A DNA stretch of 64,000 nt, taken from assembly GCA_904387375.1 (NCBI GenBank), contig CAJFLE010000003.1, positions 1 to 64,000 on the forward strand, given 5' to 3'. The notes under the pieces were generated by a model that saw only the letters and a list, made by a program, of their open reading frames with translations, did no database searches and had not been told where the DNA came from. The position numbers and the translations under genes were made by a program. Position 1 is the stretch's first letter, and each line of letters starts with the position of its first letter. Shown in pieces: positions 27,301 to 35,950 of the stretch. The DNA comes from Candidatus Protoclostridium gallicola (GTDB lineage Bacteria > Bacillota > Clostridia > Christensenellales > Pumilibacteraceae).

Positions 27301-28968
27301 CATCTCCGCGTCTTCGAAACGGTTTTCGACGGGGTTGCCGCTCTCGCTTTTATCGTAGCGATAACCCTCTTCCGGAACGGAATACTCCTTGTCGATTACG
27401 GAGTCGTGAGCGTTGCGGCTCACATGTATGCCGTATTTGCCGCCCTCGACCTCATAACCGCGGAAACCGTTGCCGTTTTTGTCATTGTAGTCGTAAGACG
27501 CCATGTCGCGCGTCTTGACCGTGAGCGAAACGGTCTGGCTGTCGCCGGGCGCGAGCAGATCGGTTTTGGCGTAATCGCCCAGCTCTACGTACGGCTTCTC
27601 TATCCCGCCTTCCGTGTACGGCGCGGTGAAGTAAAGCTGCACGACGTCCTTGCCCGCGACCTCGCCGGTGTTCGTGACTTTCACGTTCACGGTAAGCTCG
27701 CCGTCTTCGGGCAGTTCGCCGCCTTCATCGATATTCGAACCCGCGAACTCCCATGCGAACTCGGTATAGCTCAGGCCGTGGCCGAACGGATAGACGACGT
27801 TGGCGTCGTACCAGCTGTCCCACTCGGTCGTAGTTGTCCCGTGAAGTTCGGTCGTCGTGTATTTGCCGCTCTCGGGAATACCTTCCTCGTAGCCGCGGGT
27901 CTCGTAATAACGATATCCGACGTATACGCCCTCGCTGTAATTGACAAAAGATTTGGAAGCGTAATTGGAGTATTTATACAGCTCGTTCGTATACGTAGCC
28001 ATATTGGACCACGTGGGCTCGAGCTTGAAATCCCTCGACCACGTATCCACCGTATGACCGCTGGGGTTCACGTCGCCGACGAGTATTTCGCCGAGCGCTT
28101 CGAGACCGTTGCCGTTTCCGGGGAATCCCATCCACAGCGCGCCCTTGATATTCTCGTGATACGCGTAATGCCCAGGGTCGTCCAGGAAACCCGTTTCGAA
28201 CTGCGAGCCGGTATTGAGCAGGACTATGACGTTATCGAAATGATCTCCGGCGTATTTAAGCATCGCCGCCTCGTTTTCATCGAGCTGCAGATAATGATCG
28301 TCGTAGTTGCGCGCGCCGTCGACGGCAGTGCCGTTGAGCTTTCCCGATGAGTAACCGGTGCTCATGCCCTTGGGCAGGTCGCCCGCCTCGTTGCCCATAC
28401 GGGAGATGAGGACTATAGCAGCGTCGCCGTACTCGTCATATGTGCTCTCGTCCACGTTGCGTTCTATCGTATCCACCGGGGTCTCTTTCAGTCCGCCGTT
28501 CGGACCGGCATACACGCCGTATGTGTTCAGTGCGCCACCCGCCGAGCCGGACAGGCTGTCGTTATCGTAGAAATCCCACAATTCTTCGTTGACTTCCAGC
28601 CCCGCACGCTCGAGAGAATCCTTGAGCGTGATCTTCGCTCCGCCGCTGCCCGCGCCCGAGCCTCCGCCGCCGTAACGGATATCCGTCGAACGTTTGCCGA
28701 ACAGGCTGACTTTCGCTCCTTTCGCGAGGGGCAGAGAGTTTTCGTTTTTGAGCAGCGTGATGCCCTCTTCGAGTATCTCTTTATTAAGTTCGTCGCCTGC
28801 GGCAAACGCATCGGCTGCGGTATCGAAGTCCGCCCAATAGTAGTTTCCGCCATAGCTGTCTGCTTCGGCTTCACTTACGGGCGTACCGACGAACAGATAT
28901 CCCGCCGTGCACGCGACTATCGCCGCGGCCAGAAGTATGATTACGGATCTTATCGTTTTGATTTTCAT
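24322..28968 (-). CDS. Giant domain-permuted GH3 with Ig repeats, internal TM pair and CBM-like tail
   Basis: 1548 aa, far longer than usual GH3 enzymes. Order: N-terminal transmembrane anchor (about 7-27); sandwich GH3_C domain; Fn3-like domain after FGHGLSYTEFAWEF; catalytic barrel (about 620-900) with HRSPFGGRNFEYFSEDP, KHFAVNDQESERD and nucleophile motif GTIITDY, Asp865; four He_PIG-like Ig domains (each with SLxxGxLPxGLxLSxDGxIS); two hydrophobic helices (about 1296-1320 and 1336-1360) around a short basic loop; and a C-terminal beta-sandwich (FEAEYVDLEDF onward) like a CBM6/35 module. The predicted topology puts both the catalytic part and the CBM outside, with the loop inside. AAGGAG precedes the ATG; the gene follows the 1421-aa GH3 by 12 bases. 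Substrate unknown. Confidence 0.9.
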   Translation of the reverse strand: MKIKTIRSVIILLAAAIVACTAGYLFVGTPVSEAEADSYGGNYYWADFDTAADAFAAGDELNKEILEEGITLLKNENSLPLAKGAKVSLFGKRSTDIRYGGGGSGAGSGGAKITLKDSLERAGLEVNEELWDFYDNDSLSGSAGGALNTYGVYAGPNGGLKETPVDTIERNVDESTYDEYGDAAIVLISRMGNEAGDLPKGMSTGYSSGKLNGTAVDGARNYDDHYLQLDENEAAMLKYAGDHFDNVIVLLNTGSQFETGFLDDPGHYAYHENIKGALWMGFPGNGNGLEALGEILVGDVNPSGHTVDTWSRDFKLEPTWSNMATYTNELYKYSNYASKSFVNYSEGVYVGYRYYETRGYEEGIPESGKYTTTELHGTTTTEWDSWYDANVVYPFGHGLSYTEFAWEFAGSNIDEGGELPEDGELTVNVKVTNTGEVAGKDVVQLYFTAPYTEGGIEKPYVELGDYAKTDLLAPGDSQTVSLTVKTRDMASYDYNDKNGNGFRGYEVEGGKYGIHVSRNAHDSVIDKEYSVPEEGYRYDKSESGNPVENRFEDAEMAGTVYMSRADFAGTFPKEPTAEQRIASQETMDAVTNTSDNNAIVESDDPSDPWYSAEMPVTGANNNIKLIDLYGLPYDDPQWERFLDQLVVGDKNTQGTMAYTIWTSGWTTRGIDSLGIPTFSHEDGPSGIAGRYVGGSYTNFASETVTASTWNKDIAYRKGLMIGSQGMFGSGGSNRVHALYAPACNIHRSPFGGRNFEYFSEDPLLSGEMAGNIVRGCNEKGMVTFVKHFAVNDQESERDKLLTWANEQTIREIYLEPFRICVEKYDSHGMMSALNNLGAVWTGGNYALLTEVLRGEWGFVGTIITDYVQGRGQLNGNQAIRAGGDILLATSGSVQNPAGLDSATTVACMRRAMHNLYYTILNFTAAFNASTINVLGSFEGGTLSPAIDATPYEQSVATVKLNNGMSPDNVTYSLASGSLPDGLTLSSDGTISGTAALQDEASEFTVIARYGGAERSATFTLPVVDRSLSVIYVRQTGSVSGVVGEGINANVDWAYTLDGKHHDITYSLADGSILPYGLTLSPDGVISGDSSIPFTNYPVTITAESDGMLSMSVTLMINMYKEYTFAASELPDARFGTTYATELGSSKDNTLTYALKTGERLPSGMRLTSSGTLIGVPSETGTITFTVVASGPNYMAGERTFTINIGIRYAEFKLTDAEVGTEYESFVNFAQGSNDVSYTLGSGELPRGIVLSRDGKLSGTPAESGNYEFVVTAKSGDMADSVALTLHVDDAVSYAMYTAGLVIGITCIVLVAGGLCIHVFATGRRDYVDGKFRVKKSFVAFGASALALLLAAVLGFGLAFAPAGSTGGGRQTFTFEAEYVDLEDFMGAGISNSAEGVNNIYGDGLESDIEQGWSNGYFLGNTYAENSIEFVITSDRNASGNLVLRLASELGNMELDNSVFGIEVNGTEIDYSITVANSAPGSYDFADYPIAGTISLAQGENIIKLTIKSNTIKDGNSTGAPLIDCIRISTDAQLTWQPLTDNPDRRGQV

Positions 28969-28980
28969 GTCATCTTCTCC

Positions 28981-31900
28981 TTATGCGGACGCGCGCTCCA
29001 TGAGGAAGCCGCAGAAGCTCACCGCCGTCCCGTCGGCTGCGCCGCCGGAGAACAGTATGCGGTGGTAAGGGGTCTGATCGCTCGCAAGTCCGCTGACGAC
29101 GATGCCGAACGTTACCGTTTCGCCCGCCTCGAGCGTCATCTCGTCCGGACCCCATATGGTTCCGTAAGATTCTATTTCGTATTTGAGCGTGACCGCGAAC
29201 GCGCTGTCGTTACGCAGCACTATGGAAACGTATACGCTCTCGTCGCCGGCGCCGGTAACGCCGCCGTTCTTGATACGCAGCATTTCCGCACCTGCGGCCA
29301 CCCCTACTTTTTTGGCGGCTATGCCGTCTATCGTCGTATCCTCAGCCGAAGGCGTCCCTTGCGCGGTATTGTTATAGTCGTACCCGCTGCCGCCCATAAC
29401 GAGCGCGTCGCCCCTGCTCATCACGAGCGGAGACAGCGTGACGTCGCCCGCGGGAACCGTCGTGACCGTTTCGCCCGTCGCGTCGTTCACCCAGCCGAAC
29501 ATCATATCGCCGCCCGTGAGCTCCCTGTCAAGTTTCATGTCGACGGGCAACGGATCACCGTAAAGCAGCGTTTTGCTCGTGCTGCCGTCCGCAAACGTTC
29601 CGCCGACAAGCGTCACCGTATAAGGATTGCTTTCATATACCGCCGTAACGTTCACTTCGGACGCGGGCATGACGAACATATTGCCGCTGTGCTGAACTTC
29701 GACGTCGAAATCCCAGCGAATAAAGGTCATGCCTGCGGGAGTATCGAAGTGCAGGAACACGGTAGTCCCGGGCGCCGCCGCCGTCACGTCGGCATAACCG
29801 CCCGTAACGTTTATCCTGCGCTCCGCGGTGTCCGTTTCGCCGCCTTCGTCGACCACGCGCACGAGCACTATCCCGTACACGGACTTATCCGCGTTCACGG
29901 TGGCGGTCACATGGCATTCGCCTGCCGCTTTGGGCGTCAGCGTACCGTCAGCCGCCACTTCCGCAACGGAAGTATTGCTGCTGGCGAATGTCACTCCGTC
30001 AGACGGCATGCCGTAAGAATCGACGAGAACGGTGATGCGTTTGGGCTCGGAACCGAGTTCGACTACGATCTCGTCGTTCTCGACCGGAGCGTTGTCGTAA
30101 GTGACGGTTATCCCGCCTATATACGGCGCATTCACATGCGGCACCGAACTCTGCGCCGGAGGCATGCTCATCATGACTGCCGAAAGCACTATGCCGGCAA
30201 TCGTCACGGCGGCTATTCCGCCGAGAAGTATCCTGGTCAGCCACGTGGGCTTGTAATTGGGATCCTTTTCCTTCTTTTCCGGGATTATCGTACCGGCGCG
30301 GACGCCCGCGCGGTAAGTCACTACGACTTTGCGGCATACGAAGAATCCCCATACCAGCATGCCCGCGGTAACTGCCGCAAACACCGCCCACATCACGATG
30401 AACCATATCGGGCGGGCATATCCCCAGACGTTGCCTTCGCCCATTCCGTTCATGGCGTTACTGCCTGCGCCGGTGTAAAGGATATTCTTTGCCGCGCTGC
30501 GTATGGCGGTAACGGCGGTGGGACTGTCATAAGAGCGGAGCGATTTGCTCTGGCTCAGGTTGAGGTCGCCGCCCGCGCGCACCATCTGATCGAGATTCAT
30601 GTAAGTGGGAAGGTTATAGTCCGTAACGACCGTGCCGCGGAATCCCCACTCGTCGCGGAGAAGCTCGGTGAGCAGTCTGTAATCGCCGCCCGCCCAGGTC
30701 AGACCTATGCGGTTGAACGAGCTCATCATAGCCGTAGTGCCGCCGTCTTTGACCGCTTTTTCGAACGGGAGGAAGTATAACTCGCGCATGGACTGCTCGT
30801 TCGCCCACACCGCTATACCGTTGGTATCGCGGTTGGTTTCCTGGTCGTTGAGCGCAAAGTGTTTGAGGTACGCATAAACGCCCTTGCTCTTCGCCCCGCG
30901 GATGACGCCGACCGCCATCTGCGCGGAAAGTGCGGGATCTTCGCTGTAATACTCGAAGTTGCGGCCGCCGAAGGGCGAGCGGTGCAGGTTGACCGCGGGA
31001 GCGTACCAGCCGGAATACGTTCTTCCGTCGCCGCGCTCGTTGCCTATCAGCGATTCGTTGCCTATCATAATGCCGAAACGCTCGGCTATATCCACGTTCC
31101 AGGTCGAGCCGACGAGGGATTCGCTCGCGTAGTAGCAGGTATTGTAGACCGAATCGTTACCCATGAACAGCGAATATCCCATAGGGCCGTCGGGATCGAT
31201 GGTCTGAGGCTTGTCGATGCTCTCTATCGCTTCGGTGTGATAGTTGCCTATCTCTACCAGACGGCACATCTCTTCCACCGTGAGTTGGTTAAGCAGTTCG
31301 TCCCAGAGCGGGTCGTCGTACGATTTTCCTATCAGGTCGTACAGCTTAACGGTCGTTTCGTCGCGCGTCAAGGGTACCGCGCTCTGATCGGGCATATCCG
31401 TAGTGTACCACGGATCGGTGGCATTGTCGGTATACGTCGAATTGAACTGCTCTATATCCTCGGCGGAAAGCACCGTAAGATCTCCGGAAGGCATTTCGGG
31501 GAAAGTTTCTTCGAAGTTCGCACGGCTCATATACAGCGGTATGCGCTCGCTGACGTCGTCGAAAAGATTCTCTATCTCGTGCCCCGTCTTGTCGTCCGTA
31601 TCGTAGGTAACGTCGCCGGCGAGGGTAAGGTCGAAGGAAAGATCCCTGTCGTGGGAGTTTTCCGCCACGTAAAACGTGTACTTGCCGCGTTCGAGCTCGT
31701 AGCCCGTGCCCTCTATGTCGTTCGCGCCCGACCAGTCGTAACTCGCCATGTCGCGGGGAGATATCGTCAGCGTGACTTCGCGCGATTCGCCTGCGGGTAT
31801 GACTTCCGTTTTTGCGAAATCGCCGAGCACTACGTGCGATTTTTCCACTCCGCCCGGCGTATACGGCGCGCTGTAATATAACTGCACGACGTCCTTGCCG

Positions 31901-33246
31901 GCGCGATCGCCCGCGTTATGCACGCTGACGGTGACGTTTATGTCCGCTTCGGAGTCAAAAGAACCGGTCTGGGAGACGGATACTATGCTGTGCTCGAAAT
32001 TCGTATAGCTGAGTCCGTAGCCGAAGGGATACACGACATGGTCTTCATACCAGCTTGTATTGCCCTTCTTCTCCTCTTCGTATGCGCGCGTCTCGTAATA
32101 GCGGTATCCGATATATATACCCTCGGTATAATGCACGTAATACGCATTGCGCTTTTCGCCGTTTTCGTCGGTATACTGGTTGCCTCCCTCGGCGAGGTTG
32201 TTGCCGAAGTTATTCCACGTCGGATCCTGTTTGAAGTCGCGGGCGTATATATCCACCGTTCTGCCGCTCGGGTTCACCTCTCCCGTCAGTATTCTGCCGA
32301 GAGCCATGACGCCCGTGTTGCCGGGCGTACCCATCCACAGACACGCGTCTATATTGTCCGAATAAGCGTAATGGTCGGGATCGTCGAGGAATCCCAGTTC
32401 CATCGCCGTAGGCGAGTTGAGCACGACGACCACTTTATCGAAATTCTCCGCCGCGGTCTCGATCATTTTCGTCTCGTTCTCGTCGAGCTGCAGATAATGA
32501 TCGTCCTTGCTGCGCGCGCCGGGGATGAGCTGATCGCCGGCAAAATTCTTATAGTCGCTGCCGTCCCAGTACATAGTGCGCGGCAGGTCGAAACCTTCGC
32601 CGCCTATGCGGGAAATCACGACGAGCGCCATGTCGCCGTATTCCGACCACGAAGCTCTCGCCTCGCTGTCGTAGTCGCTCGTTTCACCCGTGGGGAAACC
32701 GGTAAGGCCGGTAACGGCGGAGTTCATGTCCGGCGACTGCGGTCTGCCGGCGCCCGAACGGCCGTCATCCTCGTAAAACGCCTTCATCTCGGGGTTGTAC
32801 ACCAGACCGGCTTCCTCGAGGCTGTCGTATATGGTCTTGACCACGTCGCCGCCGGCGTTGGCGTTGGAGCCGGAGCCGCCTCTCACCATATTGACGGAGT
32901 TCTTACCGAACACCGTGACTTTCGTCCCCTCGGGCACGGGCAGCGATTCGCCGTCGTATTTGAGGAGAACGGTTCCTTCCTCGGCGATCTCTTCGTTGAA
33001 GGCATTCGCCGCCGCGTATACCGCGTCCTTGTTTTCGTAATCTGCGGTATAGTACTGATATTTATCGGGATCTCCTTCCAAAAGCACCCTGCGCTCGCCG
33101 CCCAGCACCGTGCTGTTCAGCGTCTGATACAAGAAGGAGTTGCAAGTGAGCAGCAGCGCGATTGTGAGCAGCAGCGCGAACACTGGTATGAACGCGCAGA
33201 ACCAGCTCTTGAATCCCCTGCTTTTCCAGAAAGTTTTGAAATTCAT
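28981..33246 (-). CDS. Giant domain-permuted GH3 with internal TM pair and C-terminal Ig/repeat region
   Basis: 1421 aa. N-terminal anchor (about 16-38), sandwich domain, Fn3-like domain (VVQLYYSAPYTPGG), then the barrel with HRSPFGGRNFEYYSEDP, KHFALNDQETNRD and GTVVTDY, nucleophile Asp876. Two helices follow at about 945-970 and 1005-1026, around a roughly 35-residue basic loop (TIIPEKKEKDPNYKPTW). Outside come a BIG2-like domain (SSNTSVAEVAADG), an InlB/SHIRT-like repeat region (FVMPASEVNVTAVYESNPY) and a C-terminal domain of about 140 residues whose composition resembles the end of the neighbouring lipoprotein. GGAGGAG precedes the ATG. It lies 13 bases after that lipoprotein, so two different GH3 enzymes are made from one message. 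Substrate unknown. Confidence 0.9.
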   Translation of the reverse strand: MNFKTFWKSRGFKSWFCAFIPVFALLLTIALLLTCNSFLYQTLNSTVLGGERRVLLEGDPDKYQYYTADYENKDAVYAAANAFNEEIAEEGTVLLKYDGESLPVPEGTKVTVFGKNSVNMVRGGSGSNANAGGDVVKTIYDSLEEAGLVYNPEMKAFYEDDGRSGAGRPQSPDMNSAVTGLTGFPTGETSDYDSEARASWSEYGDMALVVISRIGGEGFDLPRTMYWDGSDYKNFAGDQLIPGARSKDDHYLQLDENETKMIETAAENFDKVVVVLNSPTAMELGFLDDPDHYAYSDNIDACLWMGTPGNTGVMALGRILTGEVNPSGRTVDIYARDFKQDPTWNNFGNNLAEGGNQYTDENGEKRNAYYVHYTEGIYIGYRYYETRAYEEEKKGNTSWYEDHVVYPFGYGLSYTNFEHSIVSVSQTGSFDSEADINVTVSVHNAGDRAGKDVVQLYYSAPYTPGGVEKSHVVLGDFAKTEVIPAGESREVTLTISPRDMASYDWSGANDIEGTGYELERGKYTFYVAENSHDRDLSFDLTLAGDVTYDTDDKTGHEIENLFDDVSERIPLYMSRANFEETFPEMPSGDLTVLSAEDIEQFNSTYTDNATDPWYTTDMPDQSAVPLTRDETTVKLYDLIGKSYDDPLWDELLNQLTVEEMCRLVEIGNYHTEAIESIDKPQTIDPDGPMGYSLFMGNDSVYNTCYYASESLVGSTWNVDIAERFGIMIGNESLIGNERGDGRTYSGWYAPAVNLHRSPFGGRNFEYYSEDPALSAQMAVGVIRGAKSKGVYAYLKHFALNDQETNRDTNGIAVWANEQSMRELYFLPFEKAVKDGGTTAMMSSFNRIGLTWAGGDYRLLTELLRDEWGFRGTVVTDYNLPTYMNLDQMVRAGGDLNLSQSKSLRSYDSPTAVTAIRSAAKNILYTGAGSNAMNGMGEGNVWGYARPIWFIVMWAVFAAVTAGMLVWGFFVCRKVVVTYRAGVRAGTIIPEKKEKDPNYKPTWLTRILLGGIAAVTIAGIVLSAVMMSMPPAQSSVPHVNAPYIGGITVTYDNAPVENDEIVVELGSEPKRITVLVDSYGMPSDGVTFASSNTSVAEVAADGTLTPKAAGECHVTATVNADKSVYGIVLVRVVDEGGETDTAERRINVTGGYADVTAAAPGTTVFLHFDTPAGMTFIRWDFDVEVQHSGNMFVMPASEVNVTAVYESNPYTVTLVGGTFADGSTSKTLLYGDPLPVDMKLDRELTGGDMMFGWVNDATGETVTTVPAGDVTLSPLVMSRGDALVMGGSGYDYNNTAQGTPSAEDTTIDGIAAKKVGVAAGAEMLRIKNGGVTGAGDESVYVSIVLRNDSAFAVTLKYEIESYGTIWGPDEMTLEAGETVTFGIVVSGLASDQTPYHRILFSGGAADGTAVSFCGFLMERASA

Positions 33247-33259
33247 ATTTTCTCCTCCG

Positions 33260-35776
33260 TTATGATACCGGCGTGTAATATACCGCTATCGAGTAATCGA
33301 GCGAACTCACTTCGCCGTCCCAGAACAGATGCGTCCAATGGTTCGCACCGTCGGCATCTATTACCGCGGCGGCGTATACCGTCTCGCCCGACGCGACGTC
33401 GCCGACGTCGACGATCCCGCATTCGGTGCCGTAAGACACACCGGCAAAAACGTTTTCGCCGTAATTATGCACCGCAACGACTACAAGCACTTTTCCGCTG
33501 CCGAAAATGATATTGCCGCAGTGCGTGATTCCTTGCGCGCCGGCCTTCACCGCGCCGAAGTTATTGAAACGCAGCCCGTCGTTTTCCGCGAACAAAGTGT
33601 CGTCCGCAGACTTGACGTCAGTACCTCCGAGATTATTTCCCGCCTTACCGTTTTCGTCCGCCACGCCGCTGTTCCAGCGCACCGAGACCGGCAGTTTTAC
33701 GTTCGTACATTCGTCCCGATATATCGCGCTCAAAGTCGCGTCGCCGGCGGTCATCGTAAGACCGCTTATGTCCGTATACGCGTTGCCGCCGAACATCCAG
33801 CAGATTATGTTATCTTCGTTATCCCACGTTATCTCGGGGATAGCTTCGCCGTAGCCGAGGGAAACGGTATTGCTGCCGCCTGCCGTTCCGCCGACTATGG
33901 TAAGCGTATGTTTCTCATCCACCACGGTCACCTTATACGAGGCCGAAAGTCCGAGGTAATTTACCGTAATGTCCTTCTCGCCTGCCGTCGACGAATCCAG
34001 GCCGCCGATCATGTCCGCGGTGACGGGGACATCTGCTTCGACGATGTCCTCACCGTTTTTGACGGTCACCGTCAGTCCTCCGGCGTAAGCTCCGCCGAGC
34101 GGCACTTCCGCGCTACCCGAAACTTCGAGCGACGCGTTTTCGTATATTTCCGTGAACGTCACAGTGAAGTAATCGAGATTGGGGAAACGGAGCGTCCCTG
34201 ATGCGCCGAGATATGCGAACTCGATCTCGTTCAGCCCCTTCTTCATAGTTCCGCCGAGCACGTTATCCAGTTCGGTCCATACCGTCATGTCGCGCCATGC
34301 GGTATCGGTCGCGCTGCCGGCTGCAAGCGTACCGGTTATCTCCGCAGCCACGCCGTTGACGCTGACCGCAAACGCTTTGTTCAGCGGCTGATCGTTCAGA
34401 CCGCTGCCGCTGCCCGACTGTCCGCGCAGGCCGAGAGTAAACATGCCCGCGTAGTCCGACACGAAACGCAGCGTTATCTTATTGCCACTGACGGAGATGT
34501 TGGCGGTGCTGTAACCCTCCGCTCCGTTGGGGTATTTGCTGTCATCGCCTTTTTTCATTGCCATATTTTCGAACTTGCTTGTCGCTTTATCCTGCAGCTG
34601 AGCCTCGGACATGTCGACATAAGAGCCGTCTTCTACCTGGACTTTATACGGCGTGCCCGTTTCGCTGCCGAGACGGTAATAACCCGTATCCGCGTCGCGG
34701 CCGACGTAGATGACGAACTCGGTCGTTTTGCCCTCGTAAGTAACCGTTACGGTCTTTTGCCCGGGTGCGGACGTATCGAAACCGGTAAGCATTTCAGCCG
34801 TCAGATCGGCATTCCCGCTGCTACCGTTTTCATAAGTAAGTACGAGCGTGCCGCCGGCGAAAGCCTCGTCTATGGCATAGTCCTGTTTGTAGCCCTGTGC
34901 GACGGATATCGAGCTGAGCACAAGTTCCTTGACCGTCACGGTAACGTCGAACGTCAGTTCTCCGTAACCGATCTTTATGACGGCGCCGTCGTCTTCGAGC
35001 GTAAGCGGTTCGTCCGGCACGATAAGTTCGTCCGACGCGACGCTCTTCGTGTAACCGCAGTCGCAGGAAACGGACGCGCTCGCCCCGTCGACTGTCATCA
35101 CGTCGCCCTCGAAATACTCGGTCTTCATGCCGGTTACCGTAAGCGTAAGCGCATGCGGCACGGGCGTGTTTTCGACGCCGCAGCGGCTGCATGCGTACCA
35201 ATGGCCGTTCTCGTCATACTTCGGTATATCGAAATCATGGCCGAGAGCGGTTATCGTCTGCTCCTTCGAATAGCCGCATACGGAGCAAGTCACGATCTCT
35301 TTGCCGTCCGTCGTGCACGACACGTCGGTCGTTACGTCCGTTTGGGGGCTCCATACGTGGGCGGCTACGTCCGTTTTTTCGCCGCAGGAGCACTCGCGCC
35401 AGTGATTCGTACCGTCGCTCTTCCACTCTCCGGAATAGTCATGCTCGTGAGGACGCTCCGATACCGTTATCGCCACGTCAGTGCTTACGGTCGTGCCGTC
35501 CTCCGTATAACTCAGCCTGACCGACGTCGTGCCTGCCGTGAGGTTCTCGCCTCCTTCGACGGTCCAGCCCGCAACCGTACGGCTGCTGCCGTCCGAATAA
35601 TGCGCCGTGACGGTCACGCCGCTCATGTCGAACGCGTCGCCGGCGTAATATTCCGTTACGGCGCATTCCGCAGTAATCGAAGACAGCCCGACTTCGCCGC
35701 ACGCTACAAAAGCCAGCGACGACATCGCCAGCGCTGCGACGAGTAAAACCATCATCAATTTGCGTGCAGATTTCAT
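33260..35776 (-). CDS. Lipoprotein with Ig-like, Cys/His-rich and CBM-like domains
   Basis: 838 aa from the ATG after AGGAGG; upstream codons lack a site. The signal peptide ends in FVAC, with lipidation at Cys26. Order: BIG_3-like domain (YYAGDAFDMSGVTVTAHYSD); a Cys/His-rich stretch with HWRECSCGEKT, VTCSVCGYSKEQ and HWYACSRCGVEN; a second and a third BIG-like domain (VTYEGKTTEFVIYV); the CBM-like module shared with the 516-aa lipoprotein (YVDMSEAQLQDKATSKFE to FPNLDYFTV); another BIG_3 domain; a short InlB-like repeat; and a C-terminal domain like that of the 1421-aa GH3. It is the first gene after the two-component pair, with its own promoter at 35865-35893. Confidence 0.85.
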   Translation of the reverse strand: MKSARKLMMVLLVAALAMSSLAFVACGEVGLSSITAECAVTEYYAGDAFDMSGVTVTAHYSDGSSRTVAGWTVEGGENLTAGTTSVRLSYTEDGTTVSTDVAITVSERPHEHDYSGEWKSDGTNHWRECSCGEKTDVAAHVWSPQTDVTTDVSCTTDGKEIVTCSVCGYSKEQTITALGHDFDIPKYDENGHWYACSRCGVENTPVPHALTLTVTGMKTEYFEGDVMTVDGASASVSCDCGYTKSVASDELIVPDEPLTLEDDGAVIKIGYGELTFDVTVTVKELVLSSISVAQGYKQDYAIDEAFAGGTLVLTYENGSSGNADLTAEMLTGFDTSAPGQKTVTVTYEGKTTEFVIYVGRDADTGYYRLGSETGTPYKVQVEDGSYVDMSEAQLQDKATSKFENMAMKKGDDSKYPNGAEGYSTANISVSGNKITLRFVSDYAGMFTLGLRGQSGSGSGLNDQPLNKAFAVSVNGVAAEITGTLAAGSATDTAWRDMTVWTELDNVLGGTMKKGLNEIEFAYLGASGTLRFPNLDYFTVTFTEIYENASLEVSGSAEVPLGGAYAGGLTVTVKNGEDIVEADVPVTADMIGGLDSSTAGEKDITVNYLGLSASYKVTVVDEKHTLTIVGGTAGGSNTVSLGYGEAIPEITWDNEDNIICWMFGGNAYTDISGLTMTAGDATLSAIYRDECTNVKLPVSVRWNSGVADENGKAGNNLGGTDVKSADDTLFAENDGLRFNNFGAVKAGAQGITHCGNIIFGSGKVLVVVAVHNYGENVFAGVSYGTECGIVDVGDVASGETVYAAAVIDADGANHWTHLFWDGEVSSLDYSIAVYYTPVS

Positions 35777-35829
35777 AAGATCTCCTCCTTTTATATTCTT
35801 CTCGGAGACCCCGCCGGCATTCGTAAAAA

Positions 35830-35864
35830 ACAAAAACGGACGGCAGGGTCGCCCTGTCGCCGTC
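35830..35864 (-). terminator. Terminator-like hairpin overlapping promoter
   Basis: On the minus strand GACGG pairs with CCGTC and the inner CAGGG with CCCTG around a three-base loop, followed by two T-rich runs (T5 and T6). It ends read-through from the histidine kinase gene. The expected start site of the promoter just upstream falls inside the 5' arm, so transcripts made there keep only the inner stem. Confidence 0.7.
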
Positions 35865-35893
35865 ATTTTAGCATCGGCATCCGGTCAAGTCAA
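35865..35893 (-). promoter_or_regulatory. Promoter of the lipoprotein-GH3-GH3-lipoprotein operon
   Basis: Minus strand TTGACT (35893-35888), a 17-base spacer and TAAAAT (35870-35865). It leads to the lipoprotein start at 35776. No clear LytTR direct repeat was recognised upstream, although the neighbouring response regulator is the obvious candidate activator. Confidence 0.7.
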
Positions 35894-35950
35894 TAGCCAT
35901 TCCATTTTAGGTATCTCTCATCGCATTATCCGCACTCCTGCCCCTTTCCG

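Noticed and set aside
24322..33246. Giant GH3 genes as assembly fusions of separate genes
   Set aside because: Reading frames are continuous, both independently show the same order of catalytic part, helix pair and external tail, and no ribosome site or stop signal occurs at the domain junctions.
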